Below are positions 45,627 to 56,335 of a DNA stretch of 64,000 nucleotides, piece after piece (position 1 is the stretch's first letter; each line of letters opens with the position of its first letter). Location of the stretch: NCBI GenBank assembly GCA_950295325.1, contig OX485808.1, forward strand, positions 622,501 to 686,500. Direction: 5' to 3'. The notes below the pieces were generated by a model. That model saw only the letters and a program-made list of their open reading frames with translations. It was not told where the DNA came from and did no database searches. This DNA is from Polytrichum commune. Lineage: Eukaryota; Streptophyta; Polytrichopsida; Polytrichales; Polytrichaceae. The position numbers and the translations under genes are program-made.

Positions 45627-46262
45627 TTGAATATCGTGTTAGAAGCTTCTTTGTCTCTAGTGAGAGGTCTTTACCTGATCTCAATGACACATTATGATGT
45701 GCTCTTGTGGTTATTCACAATTTTGAATTAGATTTTACATTCAAAAACATTGAAGTCTCGTATTTGTTATTTAAAAAATAATTTGTAATTATATTTTGAT
45801 TTTCTACATATTTTTTGATAATATCACATTATGCACAAAATGTGACATTATCAAGTATGTCACACCTTGTTTATATCACACTTTTTGGTGAAACGGAGGG
45901 TGTGACATTATCAAGGTTAGGGTCAATGTCCGGGGAGAACCGGTATTTAGTGTAATGGCGGCCGGTTGGTTTTGTGAAAAGTCCGGTTGGATTGGGAAAG
46001 TGGAGGATGTGAAACCGGTGCTTTTAAAAACAAATCGGATTTCAACCGGCAACCATTTTGAGGAGGAGGATTTTTACCCGGATGAATTGTGAAATAGGTG
46101 GATTTCATCCGTTTTATTCATCTAGGGCCGGATATCATCTGGTTCTAGGGTTTAGGTTATATGTTCGTTGTAGGCTTGTAGCGATTTGGTGAACGCCGGA
46201 CATACAAAGTTTTTGCTTCATTATTGCATTTCATTGTTGACGGCTAGTGTTTAGAATGTATT

Positions 46263-46442
46263 ATGTGTGTGTCTATGGAAGATCTTCGTGGTGATCTTGA
46301 TAACGTACTAATGGAAACCATTGCTTCATGGAGGAACTCTACAAAGTTTAGATGGTTGTTTTCACATCCACAAAGATACCTTTCAGGGCGTTTTCCTCTT
46401 GAAGGTGAAGATGATAATGTTGATTTTGACTCTAATAGTTGA
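46263..46442 (+). CDS. Small ORF 1 in the hAT element (59 aa)
   Basis: ATG at 46263 (a second Met at 46275) to TGA at 46440. It contains MEDLRGDLDNVLMETIASWR, then FRWLFSHPQRYL, and an acidic end GEDDNVDFDSNS. Composition is protein-like rather than AT noise. No family is recognised. It may be a relic of a longer hAT or host exon. Confidence 0.3.
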   Translation: MCVSMEDLRGDLDNVLMETIASWRNSTKFRWLFSHPQRYLSGRFPLEGEDDNVDFDSNS

Positions 46443-46732
46443 TGAATTTCATTTTTGTATATAGTATGGTATGTTAGGTTACTCTTTTATCATCCTATGT
46501 CCACAAATCTAATATGAGGTTCTAAGACCTAGGTATGATAGAAGAGTAAATCCATGTCCATCAACTGGTTGATGGGTTGTTTTAGGTTCAACTCCTGCTA
46601 TGGATAAATTGTTGATCATTGTTGTTGGATGTTAATATCATTACATATTATTGTTGTACATTGATATGTTCTTTGGACATATGTTGTTTGTAGATATAAT
46701 TTTGATACATTGGAGAATCGGCTTCCTTATCA

Positions 46733-46900
46733 ATGCCCAAGTTTCTGGCCGGTTGTCATTACAATGAAGAGGAAATTAGCCGGCACTTGAAAAATAATAT
46801 AGGACTTTGGCCGGTCCAAATTAATGGCAACAAGTTTGCAACCGGTAAAATCCTGAAAAAACCGGTAGAAGTTGTGAAGAGGCGGATTTTAGCTGGTTGA
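46733..46900 (+). CDS. Small ORF 2 in the hAT element (55 aa)
   Basis: MPKFLAGCHYNEEEISRHLK, then a basic end (KKPVEVVKRRILAG), TGA at 46898. The copy at 54375-54440 keeps PNFFAGCQYNEEEISRHLK, although it then stops early. The CCGGT subterminal motifs fall inside this frame, so part of the conservation may be at the DNA level. Function unknown. Confidence 0.3.
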   Translation: MPKFLAGCHYNEEEISRHLKNNIGLWPVQINGNKFATGKILKKPVEVVKRRILAG

Positions 46901-46934
46901 GCTCAAAAATCTCCCGAACCCTGGTTAGGGTGTA

Positions 46935-48479
46935 TCCTGAATTCTGGAATGTTTGAACTTGTCAGACATAGTCCAAGAACACCATCCTTGCCTTGTTTAT
47001 ATAAGGCATTGGCAATGATGGTATAAGGTCCCACCTTATATTCCAATCATTATTTTTGCTTGTCATTGTAATTTGTGATCCGCTGGAAAGGTGTTACTCT
47101 GTAATTAATCAATTATCTCAGCATAATCCGAAGGTATAACATTGATGACAAACATGTCGGGTGTTTGGAAATGAGTCATCAACAGGTTCATCCCCTAACG
47201 CCTCGTCCAAACGAAATAATTGGTCAGCATTGGTATGACTCTCTCTAGGTTTGACCCATGAGCCTAAAATCGAACTCCTCCAGGAGTAATACCCAACAAG
47301 CTAGACGTCCACCCAATTGGGGTTTAGGGTTTAGGGTTTAGATATACATGGATGCTAGTTGGGCATATGATTGGTGGGAGGGGCATGTGCATGGGAGAAG
47401 CCAGTCAAGGACCGTGTTCTTGGCACAGATGTCAAGGGCAAATTTTCATTGGTCATGCACTTCCAACATGTAAGATTGTGCGAAAAGAGTTGCCAAACAT
47501 GGTATAAGCCTTTGTTGTATATGTTAGTGCAGAGGCCTTTGAGGGCGGGATGATGGCAATTTGCAAGTACACGGAGCCATATGTTGATTTTGGGTCCTCC
47601 GAATTCACATAGTCGGCAAAATGTGGATTGGACGACTTGGGGACCATGAAATATGTTTTTGGCAAGTGCCCATGCATCGGACATTCATGATTTGTAGAGA
47701 TTGAGCGAGTTAGAGGGTCGGGATGCCCAAGTGCTCCTCCCGGGGTGGAGTCTTCATACCTCATACAAAGTAACATGAGGGTAAAAAGGTGTTTTACTTG
47801 AGACATTAGTGTATATGTTATACATATACGTGAGGTGTTATTTTTCCTAGTGTGTACATTTGAAAGGCTATTAAGAATTTTGAAGTAAAGGTGGATGTAC
47901 AAAAGGGGGTCCTGAGGTTTTAGGGGATAAAAATTTAGGTGTCAGATGTATTCCAAATAATATGTTCATCCATTGTTGTTGTACGATAATAGTCCTTAAC
48001 GACTATCTTGTCCGTTCATGTTAGGGTTTGCAGTTGGGAGTTAGGTTTTTACAAAATGAAGGCTCTTGGAGCACTCATGGGCTCCCTTTAGTTTTGCTCT
48101 ATGGATTGTGGCCAAGTTGTTGTGCTCTTTGTTTGTTTGATGCAATTGTTGAGTCACATGCCATGTATGAAAAGAAATGTTCATATGCTCGGCATACTAT
48201 GATCGCCATAGATTTTCCATATATTGCGATGATATAGTCCAATTTTTGATGCAATTGTTGAGTTACATGCCATGTATGAAAAGAAATGCTCAATAATTTG
48301 TAATCTTTGACCAATTAGAATTTTAGCTCCATTTTTCTATGCAAAAGCTCGTGTTTTGCAAGTTCATAAAAGGATGAGTTTTCATGTACTAGGCCCCTTG
48401 CCTGCCATATTCTAGTATTAATAAGGACAAACCCGCCCAAATGTAGAGGGAATCTACTGGGTAGGGTTCGCATGTGCCA
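46935..48479. other. No supported gene; local 42-bp duplication
   Basis: Overlapping frames occur on both strands at 47355-47902, but none has a domain. GATGCAATTGTTGAGTCACA and the bases after it (48139-48180) recur at 48250-48291 with one change. The rest is AT-rich. Confidence 0.35.
47319..47340 (+). repeat. Short telomere-like repeat (TTTAGGG)
   Basis: GGGGTTTAGGGTTTAGGGTT then TAG: about three units of the plant-type telomere motif at an internal site. Confidence 0.75.
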
Positions 48480-48857
48480 ACTACACTAAACATGATATTC
48501 AGTGTCATATGGTACTTAATGTCACTATGGTAACTTTTTGGATGGCACTACTTGTGACTAAGTCAACAAATATCGTCGTCGATGATGGATGAGTTCATCC
48601 ATTGTTCAAAGCCCTGCCTTCTCTTGTTAGTCATTTGTGTTGAAATATTGTCATGGATGACTCAAATTTGGATGAAAAATCACTTGGTTAGTGACGGTAA
48701 TTACAACACTGTAAATCTTTAATCTCCCAAAAATATTACAAGGACCGACAAATACTGTTAACTGCACATCTAGTGTTGGTGACACTACCATAGTTTACAA
48801 TTGGTATTGAGCAAGACAATTAACATTGGTGGCACTAAATATCATATTTAGTGTAGC
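48480..48857. mobile_element. MITE with CTACACTAAATATGATATT ends
   Basis: The left end is ACTACACTAAACATGATATT then CAGTG. The right end in reverse complement is GCTACACTAAATATGATATT then TAGTG. That is about 25 bp with few mismatches, and the ends are themselves palindromic (CACTAAATATCATATTTAGTG-like). It is related to the 9241-9530 element and to diverged 42290-42520. It is non-coding. Confidence 0.72.
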
Positions 48858-48888
48858 TACTCCAAACTTATGAATTTAGGCCCATTAG

Positions 48889-49854
48889 TACCGTACGTTA
48901 AGGGCAGCTTCGGCGCTCTCTTGCCGAATAATTATTAAAAGTAAAAAAACAGTGTCCGGCGGCAAAAAAAAAATTACTAAAAATTTCGGCATTTTAAATA
49001 GTTTAATAATGCAATTTCGGCATACATCCAAGAAGTTATTATCTAACAGTAAACAAGGATGTTCATTCACGATTTGTGTGAAGAGTTTTACAAAAGATAT
49101 AAATCTTTCACAATTTTGTGAAGAGTTGAGAATGCTCTGTGCTTTATACAAGTAGAGTGGAGTTGTGTTCAACAATGCATATGGGATATGTAAAGTTTGA
49201 GGTGAAGCACCTAGTTAGACTTCATTTTTATAACACGCATAACTTTTGCATAGAGTCTTCAAATGACATAAAATTTGTTGGAGGTGAAAGATTACTTGAT
49301 TTCTGAACTTTTCTTAGAGCAACAAAATTCCAAAAAAGTTGATCTTCTATGCACAAATGAGCTCCGAAAAACTGTTATGAACGCATTTTAATTTTTTGAT
49401 CTTTACACGGCTGCAATGTTTTGTCCATATCTTTCGTATAAAGACTTATTTTGACACAAAACTTGTTGGAGGTGGAAGATTACTTGATTTCTCAACTTTT
49501 GTTAGTTGGACAAAATTCTATAAAACTTCATCTTCTATGCTCAATTGGACTCCAAAAAATTGTGTACAACACATTTGAAAAGCCTCACTTAGAGTCTTGC
49601 TACTTCTTAACCCATATTCTTTGTGGACTAATGTAAGTGAGCTTGATTACAAAAGGAGCACCTTCTCTCCTTCAAAATTCATATATGCTTCCAGTGTAAG
49701 TAAAATTCTAGTGAGAAGTTAAAATTTCTTACTTTTCGGCAATTTTGAAAATTAATTAATTTTATATTCGGCAAAAAATGTCAATAATTTTCTAAAATTT
49801 TCGGCGTCTATTTTTAGAATTATTTTGTGCCGAAGCTGCCCTTAACGTACGGTA
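48889..49854 (-). mobile_element. Non-autonomous TIR element, copy 2 (TACCGTACGTTAAGGG ends)
   Basis: This is an inverted, near-identical copy of 10119-11272 with the same terminal repeats and TA at each flank (48889-48890, 49853-49854). It is about 190 bp shorter because it has one unit where copy 1 has a tandem duplication. The flanking DNA of the two copies differs, so they are independent insertions. Frames at 49175-48885 and nearby are shared with copy 1 and look incidental. Confidence 0.85.
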
Positions 49855-50913
49855 ACCTCCTCCTCCATGCTAAAATTGGGTCTTCAATCCTTTGATGCCC
49901 GAAACGTGTAAGTTAAATATTTTTTAGTGGATGCATGGAAATTTAGCGGCATGTGTCCATGGCCCCCCACATTCTAGCGGATTGCCATAATGTGTTTGGA
50001 TGACGGCTTGTGCTTAACTACATACAAACCCCTCCAACCCAATATTTTCTAAAATCTAATGGATGAGCAGCCTACATGGAAACTCACCATAAGCTTAATG
50101 GTCCCACACCTTGAAGTGCTTTGTGTAGAGCGAGCATGTAGAATATGTATAGGGTCTACTCTCTTGGTGATTGGTATTCCCAATTTAACAATATGGCTCA
50201 AGATTGCTATTTGATGTGTTACCATGAGGCGTTCTTAAAATGGCCACTTCACACTTTATGCAAGCATTTCACTTTTGCGGTTGTGTAACCAATTGTTGAA
50301 TGACCCAATGTAATGTTAGGTAGATGAGTCTTTAAATTGTTGTTTTTTCCAACTACCCTACTTCTTGTAAGATATGAAACACACTATGAGACTTGAGCTC
50401 AAGATGGTTAGACCCTAAATTGAGGTTTTAGCAACTCTCCTTATGATTTGTGGAGCTCGTATGAATATCTTCATGCAATGTCAAAGCAAAGATTCTTGTG
50501 CTCATTAAAGGATCATATAGAATCTCCGACCGTGTTGACTATTAAATCTAGAATAATTAAGTGATTTGAACACGAGTCCAATATATTGTAAACACATATC
50601 TTAATCACACCCACTATCTTTTATCACATGAGAATGATGGAGCAGGTTCCATGGCCTCTCAAATGTGCAGTGAGACTAGGACCACATCACAATCACCATT
50701 GCGAAGACCATTGTTTTCATGGATTGGAGTAGAAGTATGTGGGCCTATTGCATGCAGGTCCAAATCCACATATAATTTTAGCCATTGCATGGAGCCGACA
50801 ATATTGATTCTTACTTTGTAGACACCACACCAAACCACGTGCTACTCAAATATAGGCATCTAATAACCAAATATAACCAGAGATTGGTTGTCTACACTTT
50901 ACATCAAATAGTA
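49855..50913. other. No supported gene
   Basis: AT-rich DNA. No open frame of note, no repeat partner in the window, no splice-flanked exon was seen. Confidence 0.4.
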
Positions 50914-51249
50914 GAGTTATCCTTGAATTCGTCATGACTTTTGGTAGGGAGTTGGTTGTTTTCCTTACAAACCCTTCCATGTTTGGTAAGTTCTTGGTGC
51001 ATGCCTGGAGGTAGTGTGGAGGTTTGAACAAAGAACATTCTATATCGGTTCATGGAGGGCCAAATTCATTTTAGCACCTCTTGGCATGACAAAATGAGTT
51101 TGACCCTCCATGAACCAATATATAATGTTCTTTGTTCAAACCTCCACACCACCTCCACGCATGCACCAAAAACTTCCCAAACATGGAAGGTTTTGTAATC
51201 AAAACAACCAACTCCCTACCAAAAGTCATGTTGAATTAAAGGATAACTC
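50914..51249. repeat. Long foldback, arms of about 159 bp, 18-base loop
   Basis: GAGTTATCCTT...CATGACTTTTGGTAGGGAGT...CAAATTCATTTT (50914-51072) pairs with 51091-51249 at roughly 90% identity around the loop AGCACCTCTTGGCATGAC. A transcript from either strand would be a long hairpin. It could be a foldback transposon, a recent inverted duplication, or a young hairpin-RNA locus. Neither arm has coding sense. Confidence 0.85.
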
Positions 51250-51351
51250 AAATACCACTATCTTGACCCAAGCGCAAACTACAATCTGCCAATTACATTG
51301 TCCTTGAACCAAGTAAGAATGCTCACTCAATGTTCTTGCATTCATGCTAAA

Positions 51352-51405
51352 CCCCTTAAACCTTAAACCTTAAACCTTAAACCCTAAACCCTAAACCCTA
51401 AACCC
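51352..51405 (-). repeat. Interstitial telomere-like array
   Basis: Four CCTTAAA units followed by about four CCCTAAA units (TTTAGGG on the minus strand). The variant and standard units are in separate blocks. Confidence 0.85.
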
Positions 51406-52862
51406 ATAGTATTAAAATCTGGCGGAATTTCTTCCAAGCCTTGCACTTCGAGGTTATCTTATTGTTGTCATATTACTGAGGGAATACCGGATCATCTTAA
51501 TAAATATGAGCTTAAACATATATATACAACAAGTTTAGGCAATATAGATGGTATGAAATAAGAGCTTGTAACTCCAAACAAATACAAATATTTTCAAAAA
51601 CTCTTGATAGAGGAGTCCAAAGATTGTAGTTGGATTGACATCCCCCGCTACCTCATTTTATCATTAGAACTCTCAAATGAGAGGCAAGCAATTGGGCCTC
51701 ATGGTTGGACACATACACCTTCATTTTCATTGGGTTATAGCCATGCATATATTGATTGGGGACATGGAACGGTTTTTGGATTAAATTTGGACATAGTTCC
51801 AAGATTTGAACTGTGTGGTTGATTCATGATTGAATTGTATGGGCGGACACCCAATACGCTAGTAAAATACCTACTTTTCATGATGATACATGAGTTGACA
51901 ATAGATATTTGAATAATATAATATTGGAATATGATTATATTATGCCAAAAGGACATATGTTGAACATAGATTGGACTATATCTTTAAAATAAAGATCATA
52001 GTATGGCGAGCTTTTGTTAAATCAATTGACAAGCTCCCGTGTCAATTTGTTCGCGGGAGCTCAGGAGTGATCGTGGAGTGGTATATTCCCCACATTTGAT
52101 GCACCACGAGGCTCATAGCTCTTTATATGAAAGATGTGCACTCTCTTTATATGTAAAAGATAAATAAAGAATACCCAAATAATGTCATATTTCAAATGTT
52201 TTCATAACACATGTAGGTTAAAAAAATGTCGTGTTTCTATGCCTATCCCTTGATGACGATATCCTACTATATATTGATAGGCGTGGAGTAGTGTAGTGTG
52301 TGTCTAGATATATATATATATATATATAGTTTATTGATTTATCTTTTCCTCTTCACTTGAAAGTGCACTTCTTTAGATCGTTTACAAATTTTTATTGAGC
52401 AATTTCACTCTTCATACATATTTATTATGTCTATGTACAATGTTTGCAACTTATTGGTGTGGTGTGGTGTGGTGAGTATCCAAGTGCATACCACAACGGA
52501 CATCTTGGCATGCAATGCAATGTGTATTATGAAGCATCTAAAACTAAAAACACAAACACACACACACACACACGATAATGAATTTGGTCATAATACCTTC
52601 ATGACCTCTACTAGGATGTCGTAATCTTCAAGGGTTGTTTAAAAAAAATCATCCCGTTGCATCCCTCACTTAGCCCAGAATGTGTCTAATTCGGGTCCAA
52701 TAATATCCATGGAAAATAATTCCAATGATGGTAGATATACGTAACTTGCCAACATAATATAGTTTGGAGGGGTTCCACTTGTTGATGATCCATGTGAATA
52801 TTATGAGACAATGGAGTCAACTTGAAGAAAAGAAAAGTGACAAATTCTAAGAACAACACTAA
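51406..52862. other. No supported gene; microsatellites
   Basis: An (AT)n run lies at 52308-52327 and a (CA)n run at about 52553-52573. Frames at 51604-51822 and elsewhere show no domain. Confidence 0.4.
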
Positions 52863-53392
52863 TGGGGCATTCCCACCTGACATTAGTTAGAAGTAGTTTT
52901 AGTCTTAATGCGGTTTTAGTTATGTAGGGTTCACACATACAGCTCTTTTTAGTGCCGAGCCTAGGTGGCAAATGATGTGGCATGGCTTAAAAGTGGAGGT
53001 TTTAAGCCTCAACCACCGACCCTCCCATCGGTACCTAAACATGAGGCAAGAATATAGGAACATTAAAAGTGTCGCCTCCCGCCCTTGTGATTGGTTGCTA
53101 TTAGTCTTAGCTATGAGGGCACAAGGAGCTTCATTAACAAAAGCCGATTGTAAGATAGGTGAGTAGTAAGGCATTTGGGGATGGGACAAAAACTACCCAA
53201 CATTCATTGCTTGGTAGATAAAACCATGAACATGTGTGAAAGCTACTTAACTAAAACCTACTTGAAACTCTCCGGAGCAAATTCTTGTAGGTGCATTGGG
53301 ATAGTCGGATGCCTCGGCTATAACCGAGGGAGCTTTACCTGGTTTTTAGGAAATACTTTGGGTCTTAATCAAAGTCAGGTGGGAATGCCCCA
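52863..53392. mobile_element. MITE-like element with GGGGCATTCCCACCTGAC ends
   Basis: GGGGCATTCCCACCTGACAT at 52863 faces its reverse complement at 53375-53392 (GTCAGGTGGGAATGCCCC). It is about 530 bp. It shares TTTTTAGTGCCGAG, GGCAAATGATGTGGCATG and CACCGACCCTCCCAT with 12700-12721, 41850-42060 (inverted) and 54780-54880 (inverted). It is non-coding, although a short frame spans 53175-53459. Confidence 0.68.
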
Positions 53393-54169
53393 AAAGAAAT
53401 ATGGGGTACAGCATGATGTTCGTGCAAGGTATGTGGGTGTAGAAGGTGCATGTTTATGATCAATGTCTTGTAGTGTGATGTCATGAAAATTATGTTAGCT
53501 TACATTTGTTTCATTATGACCTTATTTGCTTAAACAAGTCATGTAGCTATGCATTTGTAAGGAACACGTAGATTTCTTAAGAAGAGAAACCAGCCCATGT
53601 ATTGAATTGATTTTAATTCTGCGTGCAAAGTTGGCTTTTGCAATGTTATCAAACAATGGAGAAATGTTTAGTGATACAACAATATGTGGATAACCATATG
53701 TTCTTATACATAGACATTGTGTGCATGTTACATTTGCATAATCCTTGAAACAATCTATCCACGTGTATGTTTCTTTGGCAATGTCTTGGCCTCTAATATT
53801 TTCATATGGACATTTTTGTCCAAATGATGAAAGTTTAGAATGGTGGATAGTTGATGGGCATGCAAATGAAGTCTCTAAATTCGATTGCATGGAAGTACAT
53901 GGCATGCATAACTACTTGTGAGGAAAAAATACACACAAGGTTTCATAAAGCTTTGCCCATTTCTTAAACCACAAATGTCTTCAAAATATTGTGCATTCCG
54001 AAAACATTTTTTTGCAAAATCCTTGAGAGCAAGAGATTTCCATTTCAAATATTAATTCGCTTGATACAAAAGTTGTGAGCATGGTCTTATAGAGTACATT
54101 CATGCACTTTATACATGGCTTGGTCCTTACCGAACAAACAATCCATTTTGGTTGTCAATTGGGGGTATT
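53393..54169. other. No supported gene
   Basis: AT-rich; the minus-strand frame 53905-53522 (127 codons) has a coding-like length but no recognisable motif and AT-driven composition. Confidence 0.3.
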
Positions 54170-54560
54170 TGGTTCAACTCCTACTACAGATAAATTATTG
54201 ATCATTGTTGTTGTTTCTCGTATGTAATGAATTGTTGATCATTGTTGGTGGATGTTCATATCATTACATATTATTGTTCTATGTTGATATGTTCTTTGGA
54301 TGTTGTTGTTGAATGGTGTATGTTGTTTGTAGATATAATTTGTAGTGCATTGAACGACCGCCTTAGTCCTCAAATGCCCAACTTTTTCGCCGGTTGTCAG
54401 TACAACGAAGAGGAAATTAGTCGGCACTTGAAACAATAATATAGGATATTGGCCGGTTCAAACTAATGGCAACAAGTTTGCAACCATGGAAACCTTGAAA
54501 AAACCGGTAGAAGTTGTGAAGGGGCGGATTTTAGCTGGTTGAGCTCAAAAATCTCCCGAA
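54170..54560 (+). mobile_element. Partial second copy of the hAT element (right half)
   Basis: From GGTTCAACTCCTACTAC to AAAAATCTCCCGAACCCTA it matches 46585-46923 with an insertion near 54210. The small ORF 2 homologue (NEEEISRHLK) is followed by a stop. The left half of the element is not present. Confidence 0.7.
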
Positions 54561-54779
54561 CCCTAGAATGAACCTTCAAGCCCCTTAAGCGAGGAAGGTG
54601 CACCACTCTATCTAGCAGGATTTCCTAGCAGGATAGGAAACATATACCATGTAATTCATGCACAAGTTGAGTATAAGTTTTGTATTTCATTTATTTATAT
54701 TCTTAGAGTGACGGCTTGGACGTAAACCAACCCTTCAACTAAAGGTCTAGCATATTGAAAGCCCTTGACAATGAAACTC

Positions 54780-54885
54780 ATATGAGGGCTTCAATCTTGA
54801 ACATTGGTCGGTGCTTGGGGATTAAACCCTCCACTTTTATACCATGCCACATCAGTCGCCAACTAGGCTCGTCACTATACCAGTT
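54780..54885 (-). repeat. Fragment of the CACCGACC/GTGCCGAG MITE family
   Basis: On the minus strand it reads GACGAGCCTAGTTGGCGACT, then GATGTGGCATGGTATAAAAG, then CAAGCACCGACC, matching the interior of the 52863-53392 and 41838-42130 elements. Confidence 0.55.
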
Positions 54886-54899
54886 AAGACCCGTTTACA

Positions 54900-56141
54900 C
54901 CAAGCTTACGAGCCAACATTTTTATTAGTTTTTTCAAGTGTGCGGGTCGTTCTCGACGGCGGCCCATTTTCAAGTCCTGATGCCGTGGTACCCATGTGGA
55001 GTTCGTCGCCTAATGAGCGTCCTTTGAACATGTACGCGGTCACATTTATCATCATGCACAACCCTGTCCGATTGCCACTCTTGCACTGTGGTCAACCGAA
55101 TTCCTTGCTGCCGCGGCTGAGCCATGGTGACGAGAGACATTGCCCTTGCCCAGACTACAAGTTTATGGCCAGAGTTGCGGCGGGTCGGATGTCAGTGAGA
55201 GTTGTCGCCAAATTCCTCTTCGCCCTCAGCTCGTCAGTGAGAGTTGTTCGCCCTTGTGTGCAGGGCCTTCGGGTGACCCAACGATGCGCGGCGCACCCAC
55301 CGTCGGTCCAACCGCGAGGTCCACCGCGGAAAACGTCGGCACACCTCCAATTAGTTGGAATGAGGAGGCATTGGAACCTCACTTGTTCCCAGTTACTGGG
55401 GATGTCCTCATCACCCTTGACCGCGCGAATATGGCGACCATTGCATACTGGAGCTCGGCCTGTGAACTGCCGCGCACTAACTCTACTCTCCTGGGCGCAT
55501 GGGTGATCAAGCTGTGCGACATACACACTAGGCCCGCTCCCGGTGTGGAGTTCCCTGTGGGTTTTCCAGAACGTTTCCGCTGCCTCTGGGTAATCACGTG
55601 GAAATTCGGAGAAGGGGTATGGGGACTACAAGGGTGCACGGATCTCTGCATTCCGAGGCTGATATCCCTACCGGAGGTGCCTGGATTGGGGCGCACGGCA
55701 GACCGCACGTCACCGTCATCACACAACCTATTTGTGAACTTGTTCATGAATAACATCCGAGTGGCAACGCCGATGTTGCAGGTGGAGTGGTGGGTGCCAG
55801 TCTTTGATCAACTACCAATCCCCAATTCATGGGTGCTCGGGATTTGGGACTGTCCTGCCGGGGATATGGCCTTTACTCGCACCCTATCCAGTTGGTATGG
55901 TGGTCGAGGAAGTACCTGGCTTCAAGATGGCGTTGGCGCCACATGCATTATCTCGACAACGCCTTCTGCCGGTGAAAACAATTGCAGGGACCTTGGACAT
56001 TCTGATGCGCACATGGAGCAGCAGAGATGCGCCACCGTCTGCAGGGTTGTGAGGCCAAACCCCCCACCCTTAAGCGTCCGTAGTCCGAGTAGTGGGTTTG
56101 GGCTCACATTCCTCCGCGGTATTGGATTTGGACTTGGATGA
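54900..56141 (+). CDS. Unrecognised protein-coding-like region, GC-richer
   Basis: One frame (54844-55506) covers VRVVLDGGPFSSPDAVVPMW, then NMYAVTFIIMHNPVRLPLLH. A second, in another register (55140-56141), covers EEALEPHLFPVTGDVLITLD, WVIKLCDIHTRPAPGVEF and VEWWVPVFDQLPIPNSWVL. A third short frame (55804-56052) has YPVGMVVEEVPGFKMALAPH. Higher GC and balanced amino acid use suggest a real gene whose frame has shifted or that is split by introns. No family is recognised. It lies between MITE fragments and the tandem repeat at 56184. Confidence 0.35.
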
Positions 56142-56183
56142 GTCCATAGTGCAAGGTTCACCCTTCAAGTGGTCTTGGATTTA

Positions 56184-56335
56184 ACTAGCTCCTTCATAAA
56201 CCCAGCTCCTTCATAAACCCAGCTTCTTAGCTTCTAACTAAACAAACCCAGCTCCTTCATGAACCCAGCTCCTTAGCTTCTAACTAAACAAACCCAGCTC
56301 CTTCATAAACCCAGCTCCTTCATGAACCCACAACT
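56184..56335 (+). repeat. Two-level tandem repeat (CAGCTCCTTCATAAACC)
   Basis: A basic 17-18-bp unit, CCCAGCTCCTTCATAAAC, alternates with a longer unit that adds TAGCTTCTAACTAAACAAAC. About seven basic units make up roughly 150 bp. Confidence 0.8.

Larger units (their letters stand above)
45924..46923. mobile_element. hAT-type element, exactly 1,000 bp, with 8-bp target duplication
   Basis: The ends are CAATGTCCGGGGAGA and, in reverse complement on the right, CAGGGTTCGGGAGA. The 8-bp GTTAGGGT is present at 45916-45923 and again at 46924-46931. Many CCGGT/ACCGG motifs cluster near both ends, as in hAT subterminal regions. No hAT transposase is present. Two small frames are open inside. A partial second copy of its right half is at 54170-54560. 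It is inserted inside the right terminal repeat of the Tigger element. Confidence 0.78.
43510..46932 (+). mobile_element. Tigger/pogo-type transposon with two later insertions
   Basis: The left end CAGTCTAACCTTGATAATG begins at 43510 after TA. The right end, once the hAT insertion at 45924-46923 is set aside, reads CATTATCAAGGTTAGGGTG followed by TA at 46933. Near-perfect inverted ends, TA duplications and a DDE_1-type transposase fit the pogo/Tigger group. GATAATGTCAC recurs subterminally. A palindromic MITE (44914-45531) lies in its 3' part. The 5' part of the transposase gene is missing: only about 260 bases separate the left end from the first transposase codon. Confidence 0.8.

Noticed and set aside
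47453-47902. 149-codon minus-strand frame overlapping 109-codon (minus) and 60-codon (plus) frames
   Set aside because: No domain, no splice context, and three competing frames in the same DNA.
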